Source: RGIG5612 sp050944475
Lineage (GTDB): Bacteria > Bacillota > Clostridia > Lachnospirales > Lachnospiraceae
Direction of reading: 5' to 3'
DNA length: 64,000 nucleotides
Assembly: GCA_050944475.1 (NCBI GenBank)
Contig: JBMNRD010000005.1
Coordinates: 62,001-126,000 of the forward strand
Shown here: in pieces, positions 44,328 through 51,651 of the stretch
Layout: every line of letters starts with the position of its first letter
Numbering within the stretch: the stretch's first letter is position 1
The notes under the pieces: model-generated
Told to the model about the DNA's origin: nothing
Seen by the model: only the letters and a program-made list of their open reading frames with translations
The model's database searches: none
Program-made: the position numbers and the translations under genes

Positions 44328-44906
44328 TTATATATTGTTTCCGTAAACACCAAAGAACAAAGCCTGAGCAGAGGTATAGGAAATAGTATTAACCGGAATC
44401 TTGCAGCCGGACAGCACCCAACTTGTCAGAATATTTAACTGTCCGCCTGCAAAGAACCGAATTAAGCTATCGCGAAGCTGGGAATCTACTTTTTTGGAAA
44501 AACTGAGAGTTTGTGAAAAATGGTTATATATGGATTGAAACCAGTGTTCGCGGAAGGATATATTTTCAGAACCTTGAAGAAGGATACGATAGAGCTCAGA
44601 ATTTTCTTTCAAAACAGTCAGATGTTTGTTATAGGCTTCAACATAGCGATTAAAATCACGTCCAACCGTAAATAAAACAATTCCCGACAGATCCTTTTCC
44701 ATATAATTTATGGCATCTTGGACGCAATCATAATATAGTTCATTAATATCTTCAAAGTAAAAATAAAATGTCGTTCGGGATAGACTGCAGGCATCACAAA
44801 TCTCCCGAACTGTAATTTGGCTTAAAGGCTTTCTTCGGTATAGCTCAAGGAAAGTCTGTTTCATTAACATCTTAGATGGTTGCGAGGAATTAATTGCAGC
44901 AGTCAT
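44328..44906 (-). CDS. TetR-family regulator at the edge of the accessory island
   Basis: The 192-residue protein has a TetR helix-turn-helix (ITVREICDACSLSRTTFYFYFED) and a helical C-terminal domain. It is divergent from the eight-gene island and separated by 370 bp, the usual arrangement of a local regulator with its target. The start has GAAAGGA upstream. The ligand is probably a substrate or intermediate of the island pathway. It is the first of two TetR genes in the window and is not closely similar to the one at 8.3-8.9 kb. Confidence 0.87.
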   Translation of the reverse strand: MTAAINSSQPSKMLMKQTFLELYRRKPLSQITVREICDACSLSRTTFYFYFEDINELYYDCVQDAINYMEKDLSGIVLFTVGRDFNRYVEAYNKHLTVLKENSELYRILLQGSENISFREHWFQSIYNHFSQTLSFSKKVDSQLRDSLIRFFAGGQLNILTSWVLSGCKIPVNTISYTSAQALFFGVYGNNI

Positions 44907-44936
44907 ACTGATTCTATTCCTTTCTATTTTTATAAA

Positions 44937-44966
44937 ATTATACCATGTTTTTAAATAGTCCTACAA
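44937..44966 (-). promoter_or_regulatory. Promoter of the island TetR gene
   Basis: On the minus strand TTGTAG (44966-44961), an 18-bp spacer and TATAAT (44942-44937) lie 31 bp before the TetR start. Confidence 0.55.
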
Positions 44967-45161
44967 GACGAAGTTGCAGATTATCCTTGAAAGCGGTCTG
45001 TAATTAGGTACAGAAGGTCAAAAAACATTTTTTCATTCGGAAAAGTATTTACATGCAAGAAATACGAATAACCTTACACATACGCGAAAAGTGTAGGAAT
45101 ATTTTGAACGCTCTAAAACAAGTCGTAAATAGAAGTTAGACGCACTAAACAAAAGTGAAAA

Positions 45162-45220
45162 TGTACAATTATTCGGGTCAAATATATAATTAAAATGTAG
45201 AGAATATACAAAATATACAA
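45162..45220 (+). promoter_or_regulatory. Candidate promoter of the accessory island with tandem 9-bp repeat
   Basis: TGTACA (45162-45167), a 17-bp spacer and TATAAT (45185-45190) form a plausible promoter. Two head-to-tail copies of AATATACAA at 45203-45211 and 45212-45220 lie around the predicted transcript start. Upstream, TACAC and GTGTA flank an 11-bp centre near 45075-45095. These are candidate binding sites for the divergent TetR. The remainder of the gap 44907-45275 is AT-rich with no ORF. Confidence 0.5.
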
Positions 45221-45275
45221 ACACAATGGCTGATTGGTTTTACACAAATTAGCCAAAATCAGAAAGGAGAAAATT

Positions 45276-46028
45276 ATGCCATTTTCAACTCAAGCTACAC
45301 TGGTTGCCTTTGTTGGCGATCCGGAACGTTATCCTTGCCATTCAATGCTGAAAATTGGGGATAAAGTAACTTTCAACGGCGAAGAACTGAAAGGCAAGAT
45401 GTGTCCGGATGTTATGCCAAAACTGGCTGAGATGCTGAACATTGTTTACACCGCAGGCCCACGTTATGTAATACCTGCACACTACAGTCAATTCTGGTTT
45501 TCCGTGAATAGTGTTTTTGATCCCGATTACAAGAAATATGACGGGAATGGTTGGCGTCCTATCAACGAGATGTATGATGAACCGGAATATCATGTGAGGT
45601 GTCTGCAAGATCCTAATGCGTTTCAGTGGCCTATACCTGATGAAAACAAGGTTCTTACCGACATAACCATCATGTGTCCCGACTCACGTACCGGTGCGAT
45701 ATTCAAAATAGAGGCATTTGATTTGGCAACTGCAGGACAGTGTCTGCCCTATACCAGACGTGCGATTACAATGATGGATCGTGTGGCAAAAACTGGAGGT
45801 GCGTACCCGCTGGATAAAGTGATTGATCTGTATACAGAGAAAGAGCTATATGACATCTACCCGCCAATGAGCAAAGTGCTGATTGGGATGATGGCTGAGG
45901 AAGTATCACTGTTGGATTTTGCGACTGTCAAAGACGGGATGATTACTATTACGGAAAAAGGGAAAGAGCGCGTAGCACGCTACAAAACCGAAATACCTGC
46001 CGAAGATGCCGAGGCTCTTGGTTTGTAA
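45276..46028 (+). CDS. TIGR04076-like protein, first gene of the island; function unknown
   Basis: The 250-residue soluble protein has an N-terminal region (about 8-70) resembling the TIGR04076 family: CHSMLKIGDKVTFNG then KMCPDVMPKLAEM, with Cys and Gly spacing as in that family. The C-terminal half (from VLTDITIMCPDSRTGAI) is not recognised. The ATG at 45276 is set by AAAGGAG 8 bases upstream; an earlier ATG at 45234 lacks a site. A decayed second copy lies at 47455-47640, so the island once carried at least two paralogues. Short Cys-containing TIGR04076 proteins often sit near redox enzymes, but the role is unknown to me. Confidence 0.62.
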   Translation: MPFSTQATLVAFVGDPERYPCHSMLKIGDKVTFNGEELKGKMCPDVMPKLAEMLNIVYTAGPRYVIPAHYSQFWFSVNSVFDPDYKKYDGNGWRPINEMYDEPEYHVRCLQDPNAFQWPIPDENKVLTDITIMCPDSRTGAIFKIEAFDLATAGQCLPYTRRAITMMDRVAKTGGAYPLDKVIDLYTEKELYDIYPPMSKVLIGMMAEEVSLLDFATVKDGMITITEKGKERVARYKTEIPAEDAEALGL

Positions 46029-46128
46029 CCATCAAAAGCACTGGAACCCATATGACATGCTGAAAGCCGGCGACGAATTGTGGGCAACCTTACCGACAGT
46101 CAGGGATTTGAAAAAAATGGACTTTTAG
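46029..46128 (+). pseudogene. Possible short remnant of a TIGR04076-like gene
   Basis: Directly after the first island gene a 32-codon stretch without a start reads HWNPYDMLKAGDELWATLPTV and ends KKMDF-stop. MLKAGDEL resembles MLKIGDKV of the intact protein. Together with the clearer remnant at 47455-47640 it could be part of the same lost paralogue. The match is short and may be chance. Confidence 0.3.
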
Positions 46129-46160
46129 TCCTTAAATGATAAAAAAAGGAGGAAACATTT

Positions 46161-47450
46161 ATGGCATTTCAAAAGAAACATGAGGACTTAAGCTATGATG
46201 CCAGAAGCAACTTTGGTGTTAAGGGGTGGTGGGTAATCATCTTCTCAGCGTTAAACTGGGCTTTCTATGGCAGCATTGTCAACAGTTCAATGAACGTCGT
46301 TGTCCCGCAGTTGGCAGGAAGGCTCCAAGTTGAGCCGGGAACGCTGTTATCGCTTTCCACGCCTGCCGGAATCATTGCATTGTTTTTTTGTTTGCTTGTG
46401 GGAAAAGTTGTTGAAAAAATCGGAGCAAAACTGGTAAACGGAATCTTATTGATTCTCGGAGCGATTGCAGTTTTCTTCTGGGCATCAAGCGGAAGCGTAG
46501 TTGCTTACACAATTTCATTGATTTGCGTTGTATGCTTAATGAATGGAGTTCAGTTGGTTGCAGGAAATACATTTATTACCAACTGGTTCCCGAGGAAGAA
46601 AGGCATTGCTATCGGATGGGCAACCATGGGTCTTAATATTTCATCCGCATTTTTCGTAACCATCCTTGTAAGACTGACTGCATTACTTGGTGATATCAAA
46701 TACGCTCTCTGGGTTGTTGCGGGATGTCTTATTGTTTTGGCAATCATCAACTTCACAGCATACAAAGATTATCCCGAGCAATGGAAAGCATATCCTGATA
46801 ACGATCCTAATTCTCCGGTAAGAAGTACTGAAAAGCCTGTTACCGGGTGGACAACCTTGAAAGTTCTTAAGCAGAAAGAAACATGGCTTATGGGTCTGGG
46901 AAACGGTTTTTATGGAATGGTAACCATCGGGTTTGTATCAACATTAATCCCGTCAATGATGATGAAGGGTTATACACAGCCGCAGGCACTTTTAATGATG
47001 ACTGTTACTTCGTTGTTCGGCCTTGTTGGAAGCTACCTTTGCGGCTTTCTGGATCAGAAATTCGGAGCTCAGAAATCATCAGTTATATATGGTATCTGGG
47101 TTGTCATCGGAATCTGCTTCTACTTTGTTCCGGGGGATATCGGAACATGGGTTTATCTGATAATGATCGGTTTGTCAATCGGCGGTTCCAACAACTACCC
47201 GCCTTCAATGACAGCACAGATTTTCGGCCGCGCAGGTTCGGTTGTTGCCTTCCCAGTTATCTTCTTCATTAAGGGACTCTTGTGTGGTTCACCATATCTT
47301 GTTCTTGGCCTTTCTCAGAACATTACAGGTGATTACAGAGCTGCATGGATTATTTTTGCGGTATTGGCAGCAGTTGCAGCAGTCATGTTCTTCTTCACAG
47401 ACATGAATCCGAAGAAGGACCCTATTGAGGAAGCTCATGCAGCAGAATAA
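46161..47450 (+). CDS. MFS transporter, OFA (oxalate/formate antiporter-like) family
   Basis: The 429-residue protein shows 12 hydrophobic segments and the MFS loop motif NWFPRKKGIAIGWATMG. The first helices (NSSMNVVVPQLAGRL) and SIGGSNNYPPSMTAQIFGR fit the OFA/monocarboxylate branch. It most likely imports, or exchanges across the membrane, a carboxylate substrate of the island enzymes. AAGGAGG lies 8 bases before the ATG. It is flanked on both sides by remnants of a TIGR04076-like gene. Confidence 0.85.
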   Translation: MAFQKKHEDLSYDARSNFGVKGWWVIIFSALNWAFYGSIVNSSMNVVVPQLAGRLQVEPGTLLSLSTPAGIIALFFCLLVGKVVEKIGAKLVNGILLILGAIAVFFWASSGSVVAYTISLICVVCLMNGVQLVAGNTFITNWFPRKKGIAIGWATMGLNISSAFFVTILVRLTALLGDIKYALWVVAGCLIVLAIINFTAYKDYPEQWKAYPDNDPNSPVRSTEKPVTGWTTLKVLKQKETWLMGLGNGFYGMVTIGFVSTLIPSMMMKGYTQPQALLMMTVTSLFGLVGSYLCGFLDQKFGAQKSSVIYGIWVVIGICFYFVPGDIGTWVYLIMIGLSIGGSNNYPPSMTAQIFGRAGSVVAFPVIFFIKGLLCGSPYLVLGLSQNITGDYRAAWIIFAVLAAVAAVMFFFTDMNPKKDPIEEAHAAE

Positions 47451-47454
47451 ATAA

Positions 47455-47640
47455 AATAAATATCGGAAGTTGAAGGGCAAGGTGTGCCCGGAAGCTGTGT
47501 CGGGATTGGCTGTGACGCGGAAGATTATTTACATCGCAGGTTTATATTATGTGATACTTGCATACAACAGCCAGTCCCGGTTTTTGTAAATACTATACTT
47601 TTATTCCTGGTTATAACGAATATGATGGAAATAATCGTTA
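47455..47640 (+). pseudogene. Decayed partial copy of the TIGR04076-like gene
   Basis: The open stretch 47455-47589 reads RKLKGKVCPEAVSGLAV, then IIYIAGLYYVILAYNSQ before a stop. It aligns with EELKGKMCPDVMPKLAEM and IVYTAGPRYVIPAHYSQ of the intact protein at 45276-46028. DNA similarity continues past the stop, with a frameshift, to about 47640 (GAATATGATGGAAAT against AAATATGACGGGAAT). It covers only about residues 37-96 and has no start. This is a paralogue remnant. Confidence 0.75.
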
Positions 47641-47715
47641 TTTTATCAGTAGTATATAAGATGGACCCGAAAGTCTAGAGTATTCGGGCCTGTAATCCTT
47701 GAAAGGAGGGCGAAT

Positions 47716-49485
47716 ATGGCCAAGACAGGTGACATATTGATAAAAAAGAAAAAATACGGAGATGAAGAAGTAGACGTAATCTTTAAAAAGCTAAAACCCC
47801 GTCCGACAATGCATGAAGAGATAAAAAAGATTCTGGCTGAGGGACGTATGCCGGTTCACCTGAAGGATGGATACGGCAACATGCCGGAGTTGAACCCGCG
47901 GACATATCAGGTATGTCCGGGCATTATTTGTCAGCAGGATGTGGAAATAGTATTGCGGGATGGCACAAAGACCTATGGTGATGTGTTCCGGCCGGAAGGA
48001 GATGTAAAGGTTCCTGCTATTTTGTCATGGAGCTGGTTTGGAAAGCGCCCATGCGCGGATACACCCGGAGTTGAATTTCAAACTATTGGGGTTCCGGAAG
48101 GGAGTTGTTCACCAAATGCTAAATTTGAGGGGCCTGACCCGGAATACTGGTGTCATAAAGGTTACGCTATAGTTAATTATGATCATAGGGGAGTCAACAA
48201 CTCCGAGGGAGACGTTGAGATGACCCCGCAACAGGAAGGAATAGACGCCTATGATGTCATAGAATTCCTTGCTAAACAGGACTGGTGCACAGGCAAGGTC
48301 GCAATGATGGGGAATTCCGGTTTGGCAGTTGCAGCATGGAAAGCCGCATCGATGCAGCCCCCTCACCTTGCCTGTATCGCACCGTGGGAGGGACAAAGTG
48401 ATATTTATCGTGAAATGATCTGCATGGGTGGTATACCTGAATGCGGATTCAACCCTTATCTTACGGGGATGATTTACGGTCAGGGTTATATGGAAGATCA
48501 TTATCTTATGGCGCAGAAGCATCCATTAATTAACGGTTACTGGGAAGACAAAATTGCCAAAATGGAGAATATTCAGGTACCGACCTATGTTACTGCCGGA
48601 TGGAACCACTTTCATCTTCGGGGGGCAATGCGGGGGTTCAGAGAAATCTCATCACAGAAAAAATGGCTGCGTGTACACCGTGAATTTGAATGGCCGGATC
48701 AATATAAGCGTGAAAACCTAGCAGATTTGACAGACTTCTTTGATCGTTATCTTAAGGACATTCGAAACGGATGGGAGTCTACACCTACTGTTCGTCTGGA
48801 CGTAATGGATGCATATGACTATGATTTTATGCTTCAACGTCCGGAGAAAGAGTTCCCTCTTGCAAGAACACAATATAAAAAACTCTGGTTGAATGCTGCT
48901 GACGGCACAATGAGCCGGGATAAGCAGGACAGTGAATCAAGTGTTAGATATGAGTCAACCAAAGGACGCACCACCTTCGATATGAGGTTCGATGAGGAAA
49001 CAGAACTTACCGGGTATATGAAATTGCATCTGTGGGTAGAAGCCGACGGCAGTGACGATATGGATCTGTTTATCGCTATACAGAAACTGGATGCTGAAGG
49101 CAACTGGATTCCAACGCATATACTGGGTAAGCCGCATCCGGGAGCTGCAGGAAAACTGAGAGTATCTATGCGCGAACTTGATGAAGAGAAATCGACCGAT
49201 TTCCAGCCATATCATACTTACAAAAGTTTTCAGAAATTAAGTCCGGGTGAAATAGTCCCGGTAGACATTGAAATTTGGCCGACCAGCCGTATATGGCATG
49301 CAGGTGAGCAAATCAGAGTTGAAATAATGGGACATTATGAGCGTATAGACTGGTTTGAACCGTTTAATTATGACACATTAAATAAGGGAGACCATATCAT
49401 TCATACCGGAGGAAAGTATGACTCATTTCTTCAGATTCCGATTGTTCCGCCAAAGTACACTTCAGGAACATATAAATATTATTAA
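47716..49485 (+). CDS. CocE/NonD-family (X-Pro dipeptidyl-peptidase-like) acyl hydrolase
   Basis: The 589-residue protein combines an alpha/beta hydrolase domain (about 75-370) with a C-terminal jelly-roll domain (about 375-589), as in CocE and peptidase S15 relatives. NYDHRGVNNSEG is the conserved turn, MMGNSGLAVAAW the nucleophile elbow with Ser, and the C-domain includes RLDVMDAYD and PVDIEIWPTSRIWHAGEQIRVEI. At the usual acid position (GGWYD) it reads AGWNHFHLRG, and KWLRVHREFEWPDQY follows, so the triad differs from cocaine esterase. There is no signal peptide, so the substrate is cleaved inside the cell after import. AAAGGAGGG precedes the ATG. Confidence 0.86.
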   Translation: MAKTGDILIKKKKYGDEEVDVIFKKLKPRPTMHEEIKKILAEGRMPVHLKDGYGNMPELNPRTYQVCPGIICQQDVEIVLRDGTKTYGDVFRPEGDVKVPAILSWSWFGKRPCADTPGVEFQTIGVPEGSCSPNAKFEGPDPEYWCHKGYAIVNYDHRGVNNSEGDVEMTPQQEGIDAYDVIEFLAKQDWCTGKVAMMGNSGLAVAAWKAASMQPPHLACIAPWEGQSDIYREMICMGGIPECGFNPYLTGMIYGQGYMEDHYLMAQKHPLINGYWEDKIAKMENIQVPTYVTAGWNHFHLRGAMRGFREISSQKKWLRVHREFEWPDQYKRENLADLTDFFDRYLKDIRNGWESTPTVRLDVMDAYDYDFMLQRPEKEFPLARTQYKKLWLNAADGTMSRDKQDSESSVRYESTKGRTTFDMRFDEETELTGYMKLHLWVEADGSDDMDLFIAIQKLDAEGNWIPTHILGKPHPGAAGKLRVSMRELDEEKSTDFQPYHTYKSFQKLSPGEIVPVDIEIWPTSRIWHAGEQIRVEIMGHYERIDWFEPFNYDTLNKGDHIIHTGGKYDSFLQIPIVPPKYTSGTYKYY

Positions 49486-49504
49486 AATAGAGAAGGAGAA
49501 AAAA

Positions 49505-50263
49505 ATGAGTTTTGATTATGAGAACTTTAGTGAACTTGCGCATACTCGCAGGAGTATAAGAAAATTGTTGCCGGACCCTATTCCGGAAGGCAGCATTGAG
49601 AAAATATTGGAATGTGGGCGTTGGGCAATGAGTGGCGGAAATTCTCAGCCATGGGAATTCATAGTTATTACCGAGCCGGAGACAAAGCTGAAGATGGCTG
49701 AAATCTGGGCAGAGTATATGAAAGAATTTGCAGAGTTTGAGTTGACACGCATACCTGAGATTCGTCACCCTCTTTTTTCACGCCCTGCAGGACTTCCAAA
49801 CTGGAAAGATGCTCCGGCCATTATCGGTTTGATTGGTGACCGCAGAAAGACACAGATTAATGTTCTACATCCCAACTTTTATGGGGCTGAGGGAGGTGAT
49901 AGTATCAACGCATCCTATCTTAAGGCCTTGGGCAATGCCGCAATGATGATGCATCTGGCAGCTTGTGCGCTTGGACTGGCATCACAGCACACCAGTCTTG
50001 AAAAACCGGTTGAACTGAATTACAAAAGATTGCTCGGCATTCCCGATGAGTTAGAACTCCACAGCCTGGTTATTGTAGGATATCCCGCATTCGACGGAGG
50101 CGCAGGTTATCGTCGAGAGCTGAGCGAGATTGTGCATTATGAGAAATACAATCCGGATTTGTTCAGAACAGCCAAGGATTTGCGTGAAGAAATTCTCGCT
50201 TCAAGAGCGGCAGTCAGGGCAGAAGAAAGCAAAGCTTACAAATTGAGACCGGTAGAAGAATAA
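49505..50263 (+). CDS. Nitroreductase-family flavoprotein
   Basis: The 252-residue protein has the FMN-binding RRSIRKLLPDPIP start, GRWAMSGGNSQPWEFIVI, and ALGNAAMMMHLAACALGLASQ (dimer-interface helix). Members reduce nitro groups, quinones, enones or flavins using NAD(P)H. Here a ring or double-bond reduction step is possible. I chose the ATG at 49505, 6 bases after AGAAGGAG; an ATG at 49418 would overlap the hydrolase by 68 bp. It has a C-terminal extension after residue 215 (charged, helical). Confidence 0.85.
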   Translation: MSFDYENFSELAHTRRSIRKLLPDPIPEGSIEKILECGRWAMSGGNSQPWEFIVITEPETKLKMAEIWAEYMKEFAEFELTRIPEIRHPLFSRPAGLPNWKDAPAIIGLIGDRRKTQINVLHPNFYGAEGGDSINASYLKALGNAAMMMHLAACALGLASQHTSLEKPVELNYKRLLGIPDELELHSLVIVGYPAFDGGAGYRRELSEIVHYEKYNPDLFRTAKDLREEILASRAAVRAEESKAYKLRPVEE

Positions 50264-50277
50264 TTGCTGAGGTATGA

Positions 50278-50632
50278 CTTATTCCGTCAAGGGAGTGTAT
50301 AGGGCATAATAGCGATGGTTTCTATGTTCTTGCCATTTTAGCAGTACTGGTTATGAGGCCTCGGCTCCCCAACTTAATTGCTATGGCATTTTTCGGGTAC
50401 GCAATTACAGTTGTATTCTTCGGACGTCCAAATTCATTTGCCGGTTTTGTTGTTGTAGGTCCGCTCCCACCGTGGATGATTGTAATATTATTGTAATATT
50501 GCAGATAGCTTATGTGATATTGGCTTGGTGGTAGTATTACTAATCGACATTATTGCAGGTGTCATTAACAGAAGATGGTTCCGCCCTAAGATGCCACTTC
50601 AAAATAAAAAAATGACACTCTATAAATATTAA
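50278..50632 (+). pseudogene. Frameshifted remnant of a small membrane protein gene
   Basis: Frame 1 (50278-50496) has no good start and encodes hydrophobic, protein-like sequence: FYVLAILAVLVMRPRLPNL, then IAMAFFGYAITVVFFG, ending at TAA. Frame 2 (50498-50632) continues with LVVVLLIDIIAGVINRRWF and ends KYKY-like at TAA. Two hydrophobic stretches in shifted frames with no start codon look like a decayed integral membrane protein of about 110 residues. A very small intact protein starting at an internal ATG is less likely. The family was not recognised. Confidence 0.5.
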
Positions 50633-50641
50633 CAACTACAA

Positions 50642-50855
50642 GATCGGGTGAACTGAAAAATTCCCCCGGTCGTTGCGTTATATCTTTACCCAAGATAAAG
50701 TCCAAGTGTTATGCAAATGAATTATGTGGTAAAATACTGTTATCATGGCTCCGGATAATCGGGGAGAACAATCCCATACATACGGAGAGTAATCTCGTAC
50801 ATACAATAAAAGCCGACAGCCTTAGGAAGCTACAGCCAAGAGAGGATAACAGCAA
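50642..50855 (+). promoter_or_regulatory. Structured leader and promoter region ahead of the island esterase
   Basis: An imperfect 11-bp stem lies at 50642-50671, possibly a terminator for the upstream genes though without a T-run. An extended -10 (TGGTAAAAT) occurs at about 50731-50739. The following leader of about 110 bases has two consecutive small hairpins: one near 50761-50775, and GAGA-GTAA-TCTC at about 50786-50797 with a GNRA-type loop. They sit in 14-bp near-repeats ending CATACATAC/CGTACATAC. Repeated AGCC elements follow before the AGAGAGGA binding site. It could be an RNA regulatory element; no known riboswitch class was matched. Confidence 0.4.
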
Positions 50856-51575
50856 ATGATTTCAGAAAAAATAGTATTGAACGAAACCCGAAATGTATTT
50901 ATGACATCATATATTCAGGAAGTCGGTGTAGCAGGTCTCCGCCCTGCGCTTCTGGTGTTGCCGGGCGGCGGATATCACATATGCTCACCCCGCGAGGGAG
51001 AGGCCGTGGCGTTGGCATTCACGCGGTATGGTTACAATGCGTTTGTACTTAATTATTCGGTTGACAACGAGGGCACAATGCCCGGCAATGAGAAATGGCC
51101 CAATCCGCTGGATGATTATGAGCAGGCCATGGAATATCTGAGCGTACATGCGGTAAGTTTTGGAATCGATACTGAAAGGATTGCCGTTATAGGATTTTCG
51201 GCGGGAGGGCACCTTGCCTGCGCAGCCGCGACAACCGGCCGGCACAGACCCAAGGCAGCAATTATCGGTTATCCGGTTACAGGATTTGACGGAAGATACG
51301 GCCCGGACATGTATGATTGTGTTGCAGCTGTAACAAGAAAGACCTGTCCGTGTTTTGTCTTCGCAACGGTAGATGATCCGGTAGTCGACGTCATGAACAG
51401 CATCAAATTTATTGAGGCATTATCGGAAAAGAACGTGCCCTTTGAAAGTCATTTCTACAGTCACGGACCACATGCATTTTCCACCTGCGATCCCGGATTT
51501 GGAATCACTGACTGCTGCCCGCGAATCAGCGACTGGTTGGACGACAGTGCCCAATGGCTGTCAGAGACAATGTAA
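50856..51575 (+). CDS. Alpha/beta hydrolase, acetyl-esterase/BD-FAE-like
   Basis: The 239-residue cytosolic hydrolase has the LPGGGYHIC oxyanion loop (HGGG-like), GFSAGGHLAC nucleophile elbow, ATVDDPVVDV with the acid, and HGPHAFS with the catalytic His. This pattern fits small-molecule carbohydrate or phenolic ester esterases. It is the second hydrolase of the island and probably removes another acyl group. It has its own promoter-like leader. The ATG is 9 bases behind AGAGAGGA. Confidence 0.85.
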   Translation: MISEKIVLNETRNVFMTSYIQEVGVAGLRPALLVLPGGGYHICSPREGEAVALAFTRYGYNAFVLNYSVDNEGTMPGNEKWPNPLDDYEQAMEYLSVHAVSFGIDTERIAVIGFSAGGHLACAAATTGRHRPKAAIIGYPVTGFDGRYGPDMYDCVAAVTRKTCPCFVFATVDDPVVDVMNSIKFIEALSEKNVPFESHFYSHGPHAFSTCDPGFGITDCCPRISDWLDDSAQWLSETM

Positions 51576-51598
51576 AGAGTCTGCGAAAGATTATTTAG

Positions 51599-51628
51599 GA
51601 TAATTATATACATGATAATTATATACAT
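51599..51628 (+). repeat. Perfect tandem 15-bp repeat upstream of the molybdenum enzyme
   Basis: GATAATTATATACAT occurs twice head to tail at 51599-51613 and 51614-51628, starting 24 bp after the esterase stop and ending 23 bp before the molybdoenzyme ATG. It is either a regulator site pair or a local duplication in a promoter. The GATAATTAT core is shared with the motifs at 4543-4725. Confidence 0.65.
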
Positions 51629-51651
51629 TCAGAGAAAAAGGAGGGAAAACC

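Noticed and set aside
45234..45275. N-terminal extension of the TIGR04076-like gene from an ATG at 45234
   Set aside because: It has no ribosome binding site there, whereas AAAGGAG precedes the ATG at 45276.
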